This document shows, in pieces, positions 37,911 to 46,397 of a DNA stretch of 64,000 nt (position 1 is its first letter; each line of letters opens with the position of its first letter). Source of the stretch: Siccirubricoccus deserti. GTDB lineage: Bacteria; Pseudomonadota; Alphaproteobacteria; Acetobacterales; Acetobacteraceae. The DNA lies in NCBI RefSeq assembly GCF_014283215.1, contig NZ_JACOMF010000031.1, forward strand, positions 1 to 64,000. Reading direction: 5' to 3'. Position numbers and translations under genes: made by a program. The notes beneath the pieces were generated by a model. The model ran no database searches, was not told the DNA's origin, and was given only the letters and a program-made list of their open reading frames with translations.

Positions 37911-38407
37911 CAGGCGACCTCCAGCTTCCGCCGCAGCAGGGAGAGGGGGTGGCCCGGCGCGGCCGAATGCTGATAGGCGATGCCGATCACCCGGCGCGCC
38001 GCATCCCACACTGCGGGATCGGCGCCTTCCGGTACCACCACCGTGCTGGCGCCGCAGCGCAGCAGGGCGAGGTACTGGTCGGGGATGACATGGCCGCCGA
38101 CGCGGATCTCGCCGGTGTAGCCATGGTGCTCGCGCAGCGCGCGCGCCTGGGTGAAGGCGCGGCCGTCGCGGAAGCTCGGCAAGGTCAGCTCGACCAGCGC
38201 CAGGCGGCCGAGCAGCGGCGCGATCGCCTCCGGCGCGACATCGGGCGGCAGGGCGACGCCAAGCGGCCCGTTGCGGCCGGCAAGCGCCGCCGCCTCCCGC
38301 TGCAGCCGGGCGAGCGGGAGGATCGTCGGCGCCTCCGGCAGCGGCGCGTCATCCGCCACCGTGACCCAGGGGTCGTCGACGATGCGGCCATCCTCAAGCA
38401 GCGGCAT
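37910..38407 (-). CDS. DUF934 protein
   Basis: A 165-residue DUF934 protein (often named CysX-like or oxidoreductase accessory) beginning MPLLEDGRIVDDPWVTVADD. The typical core VELTLPSFRDGRAFTQARAL and LREHHGYTGEIRVGGHVIPD is present. DUF934 genes nearly always follow an assimilatory sulfite/nitrite reductase gene, as here, where the start overlaps the end of the reductase by 14 bases. The molecular role is unknown; a part in sulfite reduction or electron delivery has been proposed from the context alone. Confidence 0.85.
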   Translation of the reverse strand: MPLLEDGRIVDDPWVTVADDAPLPEAPTILPLARLQREAAALAGRNGPLGVALPPDVAPEAIAPLLGRLALVELTLPSFRDGRAFTQARALREHHGYTGEIRVGGHVIPDQYLALLRCGASTVVVPEGADPAVWDAARRVIGIAYQHSAAPGHPLSLLRRKLEVA

Positions 38408-40079
38408 AGAGCGCCTCCTTGAACGGCGTGAGGCCGATGCGGCGATAGGTGTCGATGAAGCGCTCGCCCAGCGCGCGATGCGCGACATGGGTGCGGATGA
38501 TGGTCTCGATGGCGTCCACGATGTCATCGTAGGAGAAGGCCGGCCCGACCAGCTCTCCCACCGCCGCGTCATTGGTGGCGGAGCCGCCGAGCGTCACCTG
38601 GTAGACCTCCTCGCCACGCTTATCGACGCCGAGGATGCCGATATGGCCGACATGATGATGGCCGCAGGCGTTGATGCAGCCGGAGATGTTGACGAAGCAT
38701 TCGCCGAGGTCGAGCTGCCGGTCGAGGTCGGCGAAGCGTTCGGAGATGCGCTGCGCCACCGGGATGCTGCGGGCCGTCGCCAGGGCGCAGTAGTCCATCC
38801 CCGGGCAGGCGATGATGTCGCTGATCAGCCCGATGTTGGGCGTCGCCAGCCCGGCGGCGCGCAGCCCCTGCCACACGGCGAACAGCTCATCCTGGCGGAC
38901 ATGCGGCAGCACCAGGTTTTGCACATGGCTGACCCGGATCTCGCCGAAGGAATGCCGCTCCGCCAACGCCGCCACCACCTCCATCTGGTCGGCCGAGGCG
39001 TCGCCCGGGATGCCGCCGACCGGCTTCAGCGAGATGGTGACCGAGGCATAGCCCGGCTGGCGATGCGGCCGGACGCTGCGGCTGGCCCAGGCGGCGAATT
39101 CCGGGTCCTCCGGCGGGGCGATGTCGTTCAGCGCCGCGAAGGGCGGCGGGGCGAAATGCGCGGCGATGGCGGCGACGATGGCGGGGTCCAGCCGGTAGGG
39201 ATCGCGCGGCATGGTGGCGTATTCGCGCTCGACCATCTCCACGAACGCGTCGCCCAGGTCGCGCACCAGGATCTTGATGCGCGCCTTGTAGATGTTGTCG
39301 CGCTGGCCGAGCGCGTTGTAGACGCGCAGCACGGCTTCCATGTAGCCGAGGAACTCATCCTCCGGCACCCAGTCGCGCAGCTTTCGCCCGATCAGCGGGG
39401 TGCGGCCGAGGCCGCCGCCGGCATGCACCTCGAAGCCCATCGCGCCGGCGACGTTGCGCTTCGCCAGCACGCCGATGTCGTGCACCTGGGCGGCGACGCG
39501 GTCGTTCGGGCTGCCGGTGATGGCGATCTTGAACTTGCGCGGCAGCCAGGTGAATTCCGGGTGCAGGGTCGACCACTGCCGCAGGATCTCGGCATAGACG
39601 CGCGGGTCCACCACCTCATCCGGCGTGGCGCCGGCGTATTCGTCGGTGGTGACGTTGCGGATGCAATTGCCGCTGGTCTGGATGGCATGCATGTCCACCT
39701 CGGCCAGCGCCCGCAGGATGTCCGGCACATCCTCCAGCTTCGTCCAGTTGAACTGGATGTTCTGCCGCGTGGTGAAATGGCCGAAGCCACGGTCCCAGCG
39801 CCGCGCGATGAGCGCCAGCTGGCGCAGCTGCGTCGCGTTCAGCAGGCCGTAGGGAATGGCGATGCGCAGCATGTAGGCGTGCAGCTGCAGGTAGAGCCCG
39901 TTCATCAGCCGCAGCGGCTTGAACTCATCCTCGGTCAGCTCGCCCCTCAGGCGGCGGGCCACCTGGTCGCTGAACTCGGCGATGCGCTCGGCCAGGAATT
40001 CGCGGTCGATCTCATCGTAGCGATAGGTCCGGGCGTGCGGCGGATACTGCGGCGCAGGGCGGGAGGCGATGACGTTCAT
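38394..40079 (-). CDS. Assimilatory nitrite/sulfite reductase, siroheme-[4Fe-4S] type
   Basis: A 561-residue hemoprotein with two ferredoxin-like/siroheme half-domains: the first with RQNIQFNWTKLEDVPDILRA and TSGNCIRNVTTDE, the second ending in the cluster and siroheme ligands CPGMDYC and CINACGHHHVGHIG. It performs the six-electron reduction of sulfite to sulfide (or nitrite to ammonia). The Tyr/Cys crosslink of some sulfite reductases cannot be judged. Company of DUF934, DUF2849 and siroheme genes favours sulfite. ATG at 40079; it lies 16 bases after the DUF2849 gene. Confidence 0.88.
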   Translation of the reverse strand: MNVIASRPAPQYPPHARTYRYDEIDREFLAERIAEFSDQVARRLRGELTEDEFKPLRLMNGLYLQLHAYMLRIAIPYGLLNATQLRQLALIARRWDRGFGHFTTRQNIQFNWTKLEDVPDILRALAEVDMHAIQTSGNCIRNVTTDEYAGATPDEVVDPRVYAEILRQWSTLHPEFTWLPRKFKIAITGSPNDRVAAQVHDIGVLAKRNVAGAMGFEVHAGGGLGRTPLIGRKLRDWVPEDEFLGYMEAVLRVYNALGQRDNIYKARIKILVRDLGDAFVEMVEREYATMPRDPYRLDPAIVAAIAAHFAPPPFAALNDIAPPEDPEFAAWASRSVRPHRQPGYASVTISLKPVGGIPGDASADQMEVVAALAERHSFGEIRVSHVQNLVLPHVRQDELFAVWQGLRAAGLATPNIGLISDIIACPGMDYCALATARSIPVAQRISERFADLDRQLDLGECFVNISGCINACGHHHVGHIGILGVDKRGEEVYQVTLGGSATNDAAVGELVGPAFSYDDIVDAIETIIRTHVAHRALGERFIDTYRRIGLTPFKEALYAAA

Positions 40080-40095
40080 CGAATCTGTTCCGGAT

Positions 40096-40422
40096 TCAGG
40101 AGGCGAGGCGCCAGCCGGCCGGCTCGGCCGCAATGCTCGGCCCGGCGGCGCGCAGTCTTTCGCGGAATTTCAGCGGCACCGGCGCACCGGCCAGGTGGCG
40201 GATTTCGACCCCATAGACGCCGACCACCTGCTGCTGCCGCTCGCCCTGCTTCGCCAGTGCCAGCCCTTCCGCCGCGGCCTCCGGCGGGAAGACCCGGGCC
40301 GCCGCCAGCGCCTCCACCCACGATCCCTCGGCACCCAGCCAGACCACGCGGCCGTCCCGCAGCCGGTTGGCGGTGAAGACCACCGGCGCGGTGGCGGGCC
40401 GCGCCTTCGGGGTGCTGCTCAT
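40096..40422 (-). CDS. DUF2849 protein
   Basis: A 108-residue DUF2849 protein beginning MSSTPKARPATAPVVFTANR, then RDGRVVWLGAEGSWVEALAAA and a C-terminal VVGVYGVEIRHLAGAPVPLK. Small proteins of this family sit in front of cysI-type reductase genes in alphaproteobacteria; the role is unknown. First gene of the minus-strand operon DUF2849 - reductase - DUF934 - 68-residue protein - siroheme dehydrogenase. It faces the methyltransferase gene across a 189-base divergent region holding two palindromes. Confidence 0.8.
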   Translation of the reverse strand: MSSTPKARPATAPVVFTANRLRDGRVVWLGAEGSWVEALAAARVFPPEAAAEGLALAKQGERQQQVVGVYGVEIRHLAGAPVPLKFRERLRAAGPSIAAEPAGWRLAS

Positions 40423-40483
40423 GCGGGAATGTCCTGTGGGTGATGGGTATGCACGCCAATCCGAGGCATATAGGCCAAAATTA

Positions 40484-40498
40484 GCGATCATTAATCGC
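40484..40498. promoter_or_regulatory. Palindrome in the divergent reductase/cobA region
   Basis: GCGAT-CATTA-ATCGC: perfect five-base arms with a five-base spacer, in an AT-rich stretch (GGCCAAAATTAGCG ... CTTATCAAGG) unlike the surrounding coding DNA. A regulator of sulfur or nitrogen assimilation could bind here and control both directions. Confidence 0.4.
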
Positions 40499-40579
40499 CT
40501 TATCAAGGACATTGTCGCCACAACTTGCGCCCTAAGGCCGCGCAATGGCAGACGGCTCTTGCATCGTCGGCGTGGAAAG

Positions 40580-40602
40580 CCGAATTTAGCTGCCAAATTC
40601 GG
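40580..40602. promoter_or_regulatory. Palindrome just before cobA
   Basis: CCGAATTT and AAATTCGG, perfect eight-base arms separated by seven bases, ending nine bases before the ATG of the methyltransferase gene. It could be an operator or, in the transcript, a hairpin covering the ribosome site. Confidence 0.4.
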
Positions 40603-40611
40603 ATATTACGC

Positions 40612-41436
40612 ATGACCGATGTGGATTATGCCTCCGCACTGGCGACCGGCGACGCCCCCGCCCCCGGCGAGGTCTGGCTGGTCGGCGCCGGCCCCGGCGA
40701 CCCCGGGCTGCTGACCCAGCGCGCTGCCAGCGCCCTCGCCCGGGCGGATCTGGTGCTGCATGACGCGCTGCCGGGCCGGGCCATGCTGCGGCTGGTCCGC
40801 GCCGGGGCAACCGTGCTCGCGGTCGGCAAGCGGAAGGGCCATGCGCCGCTGTCCCAGGCGAAGATCAACGCCAGGCTGATCGCCGGCGCCCGCGCCGGGC
40901 ACCGGGTGGTACGGCTGAAGGGCGGCGATCCTTTCCTGTTCGGCCGCGGTGGCGAGGAAGCCGTGGCGCTGACCGCCGCCGGCATTCCCTGGCGCGTGGT
41001 CCCAGGCGTTACCGCCGGCACCGCGGCGCCAGCGGCGGCGGGCATTCCGCTCACTCATCGTGGCACCGCCAGCGCTGTTACCTTCGTCACCGGCCATGAC
41101 GAGGCGGGCGAGCTGCCCGGCAGCGTCGATTGGGATGCGCTGGGTCGCGCCGGTGGCACCATTGCCGCCTTCATGGCACTCAGCCGGCTGGACGAGATCG
41201 CGCTGCGCCTGCTGGCCGCCGGGCGGGCGCCGAAGACGCCGGTGGCGGTCGTGGCGCAGGCCTCGCTGCCGGGCCAGGCGGTGCTGCGCACCACCCTCGG
41301 CACCTGCACCCTGGAAGCCCGTCGCGCCGCGCTGCCGACGCCGGCGCTGGTGGTGATCGGCGAGGTTGCCGGCCTTGGCCTGCTGCAAGCGGTGGCGGCG
41401 CCGGTCCCGGCGGTTGTTGCGTCACGAACTGCATGA
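40612..41436 (+). CDS. cobA: Uroporphyrinogen-III C-methyltransferase (CysG C-terminal type)
   Basis: A 274-residue SUMT that adds two methyl groups to uroporphyrinogen III to give precorrin-2. Motifs: VWLVGAGPGDPGLLT (SAM-binding start), ADLVLHDALPG, VVRLKGGDPFLFGRGGEE, VVPGVTAGTAAPAAAGIPLTHRG split by family-typical spacing, and VTFVTGHD. Combined with the dehydrogenase at 37109-37699 it makes the siroheme needed by the divergent reductase. ATG at 40612 lies behind an AT-rich palindromic region. Naming as cobA rather than cysG follows its single-domain form. Confidence 0.92.
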   Translation: MTDVDYASALATGDAPAPGEVWLVGAGPGDPGLLTQRAASALARADLVLHDALPGRAMLRLVRAGATVLAVGKRKGHAPLSQAKINARLIAGARAGHRVVRLKGGDPFLFGRGGEEAVALTAAGIPWRVVPGVTAGTAAPAAAGIPLTHRGTASAVTFVTGHDEAGELPGSVDWDALGRAGGTIAAFMALSRLDEIALRLLAAGRAPKTPVAVVAQASLPGQAVLRTTLGTCTLEARRAALPTPALVVIGEVAGLGLLQAVAAPVPAVVASRTA

Positions 41437-41490
41437 CGGCCCGGCGTTAGCCGCGTTGGTCATATGGTCTGGGGCATGTAGCCTCGGCGT

Positions 41491-42618
41491 GTGGCCTCCT
41501 ATCTCCGCTTCGCGTCCGCCGGTGCCGCGGCGACCGCATCCGGCAATGGCATTGCGCGCTTCGCCTATGTGCCGCTGTTCCCGGCCATGGTCACCGCCGG
41601 CTGGGTGGATGGCGGCCAGGCCGGCACCCTCGGTGCCGCGGCGCTGCTCGGCTACCTCATCGGCACGCTGATCGGGCCGGCAGTGGCACGGCGGATCGGC
41701 GTGCCGCGGCTGCTGGATGCGGGGATGGCGCTGATCGCCGTCTCGCTCGCCGCCTGCGCCTGGAACGGCGGCTTCGCCTGGCTGCTGCTGTGGCGGACCC
41801 TGGCCGGGGTGGCCGGCGGGCTGCTGATGGCCATCGCCGGACCGGCGACCCAGGCGAGCGTGGCGGCACCGGACCGCGGCAAGGCCGGCGGCGTGGTCAT
41901 CAGCGGGGTCGGCATCGGTATCGCCACCGGGGCGGTCGCGGTGCCGGCGCTGCTCGGCGCCGGGCTGCCGGCGACCTGGCTGGGGCTGGCAGGGCTGGTG
42001 CTGCTGCTCTGGGCCTTCGCCCATCCGCGCTGGCCGGACATGGTGCTGACCGGAGCCGCCGCCGCCCGCCCGCCACGGGCCCGGCTGCTGATCCTCACCT
42101 ACGGGCTGCATGGCGCCGGGATGGTGCCGCCGATGGTCTACCTGGCCGATCTGGCGGCGCGTGGCCGGGGCCTCGGCGTCGGCATCGGCGCCGCCACCTG
42201 GCTGGCCTTCGGTCTGGCGGGCATTGCCGGTGGGGTACTGAGCGGGCGGGTGGTGGACCGGCTGGGCGCGCTGCCGACCCTGGTGCTGTGGCTGCTGGTG
42301 CAGGCGGCGGCGCTGGCGCTGGCGCTGCCGCCTTCCCCCGGGCTGGTGCTGCCGACCGCGGCGCTGGCCGGCTTCGCCGCCGTCGGAGTGACCACCGTGA
42401 CCCTGGCGGTGACCCGGGTTCTGGCAGGGCCGCAGGCGACCGGGCTCTGGGTGCGATGCACCGCGGCCTTCGCGGTGGTGCAGACGGTGGTGGGCTTCGC
42501 CCTGGCGGCGCTGTTCGCGGCCACCGGAGAGAGCCATGCGGCGGTCTTCGGCAGCGGCTTGGTCTTCTCCCTTGCCGCCCTGGGTACTGCTCTGGCCTTG
42601 GCGCGGGCCGCACGGTGA
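41491..42618 (+). CDS. YbfB/YjiJ-family MFS transporter
   Basis: A 375-residue major facilitator superfamily protein with about twelve membrane segments. It begins with the family pattern ATASGNGIARFAYVPLFPAM (cf. YbfB/YjiJ) and has GGLLMAIAGPATQ and a second-half repeat. Substrates of this family are unknown. GTG at 41491. Monocistronic, convergent with the peptidase gene downstream (28 bases between stops). Confidence 0.82.
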   Translation: MASYLRFASAGAAATASGNGIARFAYVPLFPAMVTAGWVDGGQAGTLGAAALLGYLIGTLIGPAVARRIGVPRLLDAGMALIAVSLAACAWNGGFAWLLLWRTLAGVAGGLLMAIAGPATQASVAAPDRGKAGGVVISGVGIGIATGAVAVPALLGAGLPATWLGLAGLVLLLWAFAHPRWPDMVLTGAAAARPPRARLLILTYGLHGAGMVPPMVYLADLAARGRGLGVGIGAATWLAFGLAGIAGGVLSGRVVDRLGALPTLVLWLLVQAAALALALPPSPGLVLPTAALAGFAAVGVTTVTLAVTRVLAGPQATGLWVRCTAAFAVVQTVVGFALAALFAATGESHAAVFGSGLVFSLAALGTALALARAAR

Positions 42619-42646
42619 GCCGGGGGGCGTCGGCCCCCGGCCTTCG

Positions 42647-43876
42647 TCAGCCCTCCTCCACCCCAGCCACCGCCAGGATGGCTGCCAAGCTCGCAACCAT
42701 CCCGCGCAGGCTTTCGCCCTTCTCCACGTCGATCCATTCCTCCAGCGAATGCGCCCGCCCGCCGGTGCCGCCGCTGCCGATCTTCACCGCCGGGATGCCG
42801 AGGCTCATCGGGATGTTGGCGTCGGTCGAGGAGGCCTCCAGCACCGGCTCGTAGCCCTGCGCCGCCACTGCCGCGGCGGCGAGCTGGACGATTGCCGCCC
42901 CCGCCGGCGTTTCCCCGGCGGGGCGGTCGCCGATCGGCGTCAGCTCCACCGTCACCGGCCCTTCCCGGGTCGAGCGCGCCGCATTCTCGGCGGCCGCCGC
43001 GGCCTCCACCGCGCCGAGGAAGGCCGCCTCCAGCCGCGCCAGCTCGGCTGCCGACTGGCTGCGCAGGTCGACCTCCATCCACACCGCATTGGGGATGGCG
43101 TTCACCGAGGTGCCGCCGCCGAGCACGCTGACGCAATGCGTCGTCCGCGGGTCCACCGGCGCCGGCAGCTCCGCCAATGCCAGGCTGGCGCGGGCCATGG
43201 CATAGGCCGGGTTCACCAGCCCGAAGGCGCCGAAGCTGTGCCCGCCCGGCCCGCGGAAGCCCACCCGGTAGCGCTTGCTGCCGATGCCGCCGGTGACGAT
43301 TCGGTCCACGTCCGGACTGTCCACGGTGAAGAAGGCGGCGATCCGGTCGCGGTGCCGGCCTTCGAGGAACAGGTGCCGCACCCCGCGCAGGTCGCCGAGG
43401 CCTTCCTCCCCGACATCGCCGACGAAGAGGATGTCGCTGCGGGTGACGATGCCGGCGGAATCCATGGCACGCAGGAAGGCAAGGTTGACCGCCAGGCTCC
43501 GGGTGTCGTCGCCGACGCCGGGGGCGAAGAGCTTCGTCCCTTCCCGCCGCACGCGCACATCCGTGCCCTCGGGGAAGACGGTGTCGAGATGCGCCGCGAC
43601 CACCACGGTCTGGCCGTTGCCGCTGCCGCGGCGGCGCCCCATGACATTGCCGATGGCGTCCTGCTCCACCTCCTCCAGCCCGTGGTCGCGCAGCATCGCC
43701 AGATAGGCGGCGGCGCGGGCGGCTTCCTTGAACGGCGGGCTGGGAATTTCGGTGAGGCGGATGATGTCCTCCACCGTCCGCTCATGCTCCCGGTCCAGCA
43801 CCGCCACGGCGGCCCGGAAGCGGGGGTTCGCGAGCAGGCGGGCGATGGTCTGGGCGGGAGGGAGGGGGGCGCTCAT
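42647..43876 (-). CDS. M20-family metallopeptidase
   Basis: A 409-residue di-zinc aminoacylase/carboxypeptidase-type hydrolase. Metal and catalytic residues are visible: AAHLDTVFP (His and Asp), GVGDDTRSL (bridging Asp), FVGDVGEEGLGD (catalytic Glu plus metal Glu) and, near the end, HSLEEWID. The dimerisation lid lies between (GGHSFGAFG). It probably cleaves peptides or N-acyl amino acids; peptidase T-like or ArgE-like cannot be separated. Start at 43876. It is 41 bases upstream, in the same direction, of the methyltransferase gene that precedes it on the map. Confidence 0.85.
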   Translation of the reverse strand: MSAPLPPAQTIARLLANPRFRAAVAVLDREHERTVEDIIRLTEIPSPPFKEAARAAAYLAMLRDHGLEEVEQDAIGNVMGRRRGSGNGQTVVVAAHLDTVFPEGTDVRVRREGTKLFAPGVGDDTRSLAVNLAFLRAMDSAGIVTRSDILFVGDVGEEGLGDLRGVRHLFLEGRHRDRIAAFFTVDSPDVDRIVTGGIGSKRYRVGFRGPGGHSFGAFGLVNPAYAMARASLALAELPAPVDPRTTHCVSVLGGGTSVNAIPNAVWMEVDLRSQSAAELARLEAAFLGAVEAAAAAENAARSTREGPVTVELTPIGDRPAGETPAGAAIVQLAAAAVAAQGYEPVLEASSTDANIPMSLGIPAVKIGSGGTGGRAHSLEEWIDVEKGESLRGMVASLAAILAVAGVEEG

Positions 43877-43917
43877 CCCAGCGTCATCGCGGCGGCGGCC
43901 GGGCACCGTCAAGCGCG

Positions 43918-44595
43918 CTATGCCTTCCGCAGCAGGGTGAAGCCGTCGAGCTCCGTCTCCCCGCCCCAGTCGAACACCCGCTGCCGCAGCACCTCCAGTC
44001 CCTCCTTCAGCGCGTAGTGGCGGAACATGTCCTTCGACATGAAGGCGCGGCAGTGCGGCGCCACCCGCCAGTCATGCCCGCCGGTGTAGTTGGAATGATG
44101 CAGGAAGGCCCGGCCGCCCGGCGCCAGCACCCGCTGCGCCTCCGCCAGATAGGCGCGCACCACGTCGCTGTCGAAATGCACCATGGCGTCGAAGCTGTAG
44201 AACAGCGTCACCGTGCCGTCCGCCACCTCCCGCAGGTCGTAGCCATTGTTGGCGATGTAGCTGATGCGCGGATCATCGCCGAAGCGGTCGCGGCAGAAGG
44301 CGATGTTCTCCGGCCGGATGTCGACCAGGATCAGCCGCTTCGACAGCGGCAGCAGCATCCGCGCGTTGCGGCCGCGCCCGGTCGCCAAGTCGAGCACGCA
44401 GGTAAAGTCGGCGCCGGCCAGGAAGGGCAGGATGGCGTCGCGCCACAGCGCCTCGATCGCCGGCTCGGCGGCGTCGAAATACGGATGGTCGGGCAGCCAG
44501 ATGTCGCCGGCGAAACGGGCGGCGGCATCCAGCCGCTCACGGGTCACCAGGGCGCGGGGGCCATCGGGGCTGGAATCAGGGTCGGGGAGTGCCAT
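43918..44595 (-). CDS. Class I SAM-dependent methyltransferase
   Basis: A 225-residue methyltransferase with a clear SAM loop, CVLDLATGRGRNARMLLP, second strand LILVDIRPENI, and FYSFDAMVHFDSDVV and APGGRAFLHHSNY further on. The last resembles methyltransferases acting on sugars or small molecules in surface-polymer clusters, but there is no cluster here. ATG at 44595. It shares the strand with the M20 gene (41 bases apart) and both may be transcribed together. Confidence 0.82.
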   Translation of the reverse strand: MALPDPDSSPDGPRALVTRERLDAAARFAGDIWLPDHPYFDAAEPAIEALWRDAILPFLAGADFTCVLDLATGRGRNARMLLPLSKRLILVDIRPENIAFCRDRFGDDPRISYIANNGYDLREVADGTVTLFYSFDAMVHFDSDVVRAYLAEAQRVLAPGGRAFLHHSNYTGGHDWRVAPHCRAFMSKDMFRHYALKEGLEVLRQRVFDWGGETELDGFTLLRKA

Positions 44596-44787
44596 GGCGC
44601 CGCGGTTAGCACGACGGGCCGCCGCGGCAAGAGTGGAATCAGGCCAACCGGCCGGTTCCGCGGCCGGCCCGAGCACGCTTCCGCGCGCCGTGCCCGGTGG
44701 CGCGAAGCCAAGGCCCGCGAAAGCGGGCCGTCCGGCGTGTGAGGAAGGCTGAACCTGCCAAGGTTCAGGGTCATTGGAAGCATATCG

Positions 44788-45279
44788 TTAGCTGACCGGA
44801 ACGCCCGCCTCGTCCTTGGCGGTGCGGATGGTCTGCAGGGTCTGCACCCGCGCCACCTCCGGCGCTGCGGTCAGCCGCGAGGTCAACGCATTCTCATGTG
44901 CCGTGTCGCGGGCAACCAGCCGCAGCAGGAAATCGCCGCCGCCGCGGATCATGTGGCATTCCCGCACCTCCGGCCATTCGCGCACCGCGCCTTCGAAGGT
45001 CGCCAGCACGGCTTCCTTCTGGCTCTCCAGCCCGACCAAAGCGAAGAAGGTGATCTCGTAGCCGAGTGCCACCGGGTCCAGGTCGGCGTGGTAGCCGCGA
45101 ATGATGCCCTCCTCCTCCAGCCGCCGGACGCGGCGGAGGCAGGGTGGGGCCGAGAGCCCGACCCGGCGTGCGAGCTCCACATTGGTCATGCGACCATCGG
45201 CCTGCAGTTCGGCGAGGATCTGGCGATCCACCTCGTCAAGGGATTGTTCTGGCTCGGTCCGCATGCGCTCATGTTTCAT
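44788..45279 (-). CDS. Lrp/AsnC-family transcriptional regulator
   Basis: A 163-residue regulator: N-terminal winged helix (LDEVDRQILAELQADGRMTN, NVELARRVGLSAPPCLRRVR) and a C-terminal RAM/ligand domain (FFALVGLESQKEAVLATF, MIRGGGDFLLRLVARDT). It probably responds to an amino acid. It is divergent from trxB across about 120 bases, and Lrp-type genes beside trxB are common in alphaproteobacteria. The gap after its stop (44596-44787) holds two hairpins, one with stem GGCCCGC/GCGGGCC and loop GAAA (44712-44729) and one CTGAACCT/AGGTTCAG (44749-44768), which may act as terminators. Confidence 0.9.
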   Translation of the reverse strand: MKHERMRTEPEQSLDEVDRQILAELQADGRMTNVELARRVGLSAPPCLRRVRRLEEEGIIRGYHADLDPVALGYEITFFALVGLESQKEAVLATFEGAVREWPEVRECHMIRGGGDFLLRLVARDTAHENALTSRLTAAPEVARVQTLQTIRTAKDEAGVPVS

Positions 45280-45402
45280 TGCCGCCGTTTGGCGTACAGC
45301 GCAATATCATTGCTCCCTGTCGAAGTCGCAAGACTTGTGCTTGTGGTGCGGCGCCGCACACCGAATATGCAACGCCTGACTGAAACGCCGGGAACCGAGT
45401 CC

Positions 45403-46380
45403 GTGTCCAATACCCACCGTACCCGCCTGCTGATCCTCGGCGCCGGCCCCGCCGGCTATACCGCGGCCATCTACGCCGCCCGGGCCGGGCTGGCGCCGCT
45501 GGTCGTCGCCGGGATGCAGCCGGGCGGGCAGCTGACCATCACCACCGATGTCGAGAATTACCCGGGCTTCGCCGAACCCATCCAGGGCCCCTGGTTGATG
45601 GATCAGTTCCGCGCCCAGGCCGAGCATGTCGGCGCCACCGTCATCCAGGACGTCATCACCGGCGTCGACCTCGCCGCCCGGCCGCTCCGCGCCACGGGCG
45701 ATTCCGGCGACATCTACCTGGCCGAGACCCTGGTGATCGCCACTGGCGCCCAGGCCCGCTGGCTTGGCGTGCCCGGTGAGAAGGAGCTGTCCGGCTTCGG
45801 CGTCTCCGCCTGCGCCACCTGCGACGGCTTCTTCTTCCGCGGCAAGGAGGTCGCGGTGATCGGCGGCGGCAACAGCGCGGTGGAGGAGGCGCTCTACCTC
45901 TCCAATCTGGCGAAGCGCGTCACCGTCATCCACCGCCGGGACAGCTTCCGGGCGGAGAGGATCCTGCAGCAGCGGCTGTTCGCCAAGCCGAACGTCACCG
46001 TGGTCTGGGATACGGTGGTCGAGGAGATGTTGGCGACCGAGGGCAGGTTCCGTGCCCTGCGCGCTGTCGCCACCCGCAACCTGAAGACCGGCGCCACGGC
46101 GGAACTGCCCTTCGACGGCGTCTTCGTCGCCATCGGCCATGATCCGGCCACGGCGCTGTTCCATGGCCAGATCGGCATGGATGCCGATGGCTACATCACC
46201 ACCGAGCCGGGCAGCACCCGCACCAGCATCCCCGGCGTCTTCGCCGCCGGCGACGTGCAGGACCGCATCTACCGCCAGGCGGTCACTGCCGCCGGCACCG
46301 GCTGCATGGCCGCGCTCGAGGCGGAGAAGTGGCTGGCGCATCTGCCGGCCGAGGCCCCCGCCGTCGAAGCCTGGACCTGA
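45403..46380 (+). CDS. trxB: Thioredoxin-disulfide reductase TrxB
   Basis: A 325-residue FAD/NADPH flavoenzyme that reduces thioredoxin. FAD loop LLILGAGPAGYTAAIYAARA, redox motif CATC in SACATCDGFFF (about residues 136-139 of the mature frame), NADPH loop VIGGGNSAVEEALYL and the C-terminal FAAGDVQDRIYRQAVTAAG are all present. GTG at 45403 is preferred: GGGAA lies eight bases upstream, whereas an in-frame ATG at 45367 has no ribosome site and falls in a possible -10 box (GAATAT). A LysR gene follows after 17 bases and may be co-transcribed. Confidence 0.95.
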   Translation: MSNTHRTRLLILGAGPAGYTAAIYAARAGLAPLVVAGMQPGGQLTITTDVENYPGFAEPIQGPWLMDQFRAQAEHVGATVIQDVITGVDLAARPLRATGDSGDIYLAETLVIATGAQARWLGVPGEKELSGFGVSACATCDGFFFRGKEVAVIGGGNSAVEEALYLSNLAKRVTVIHRRDSFRAERILQQRLFAKPNVTVVWDTVVEEMLATEGRFRALRAVATRNLKTGATAELPFDGVFVAIGHDPATALFHGQIGMDADGYITTEPGSTRTSIPGVFAAGDVQDRIYRQAVTAAGTGCMAALEAEKWLAHLPAEAPAVEAWT

Positions 46381-46397
46381 AGGGAAGCCCGCCGCCG

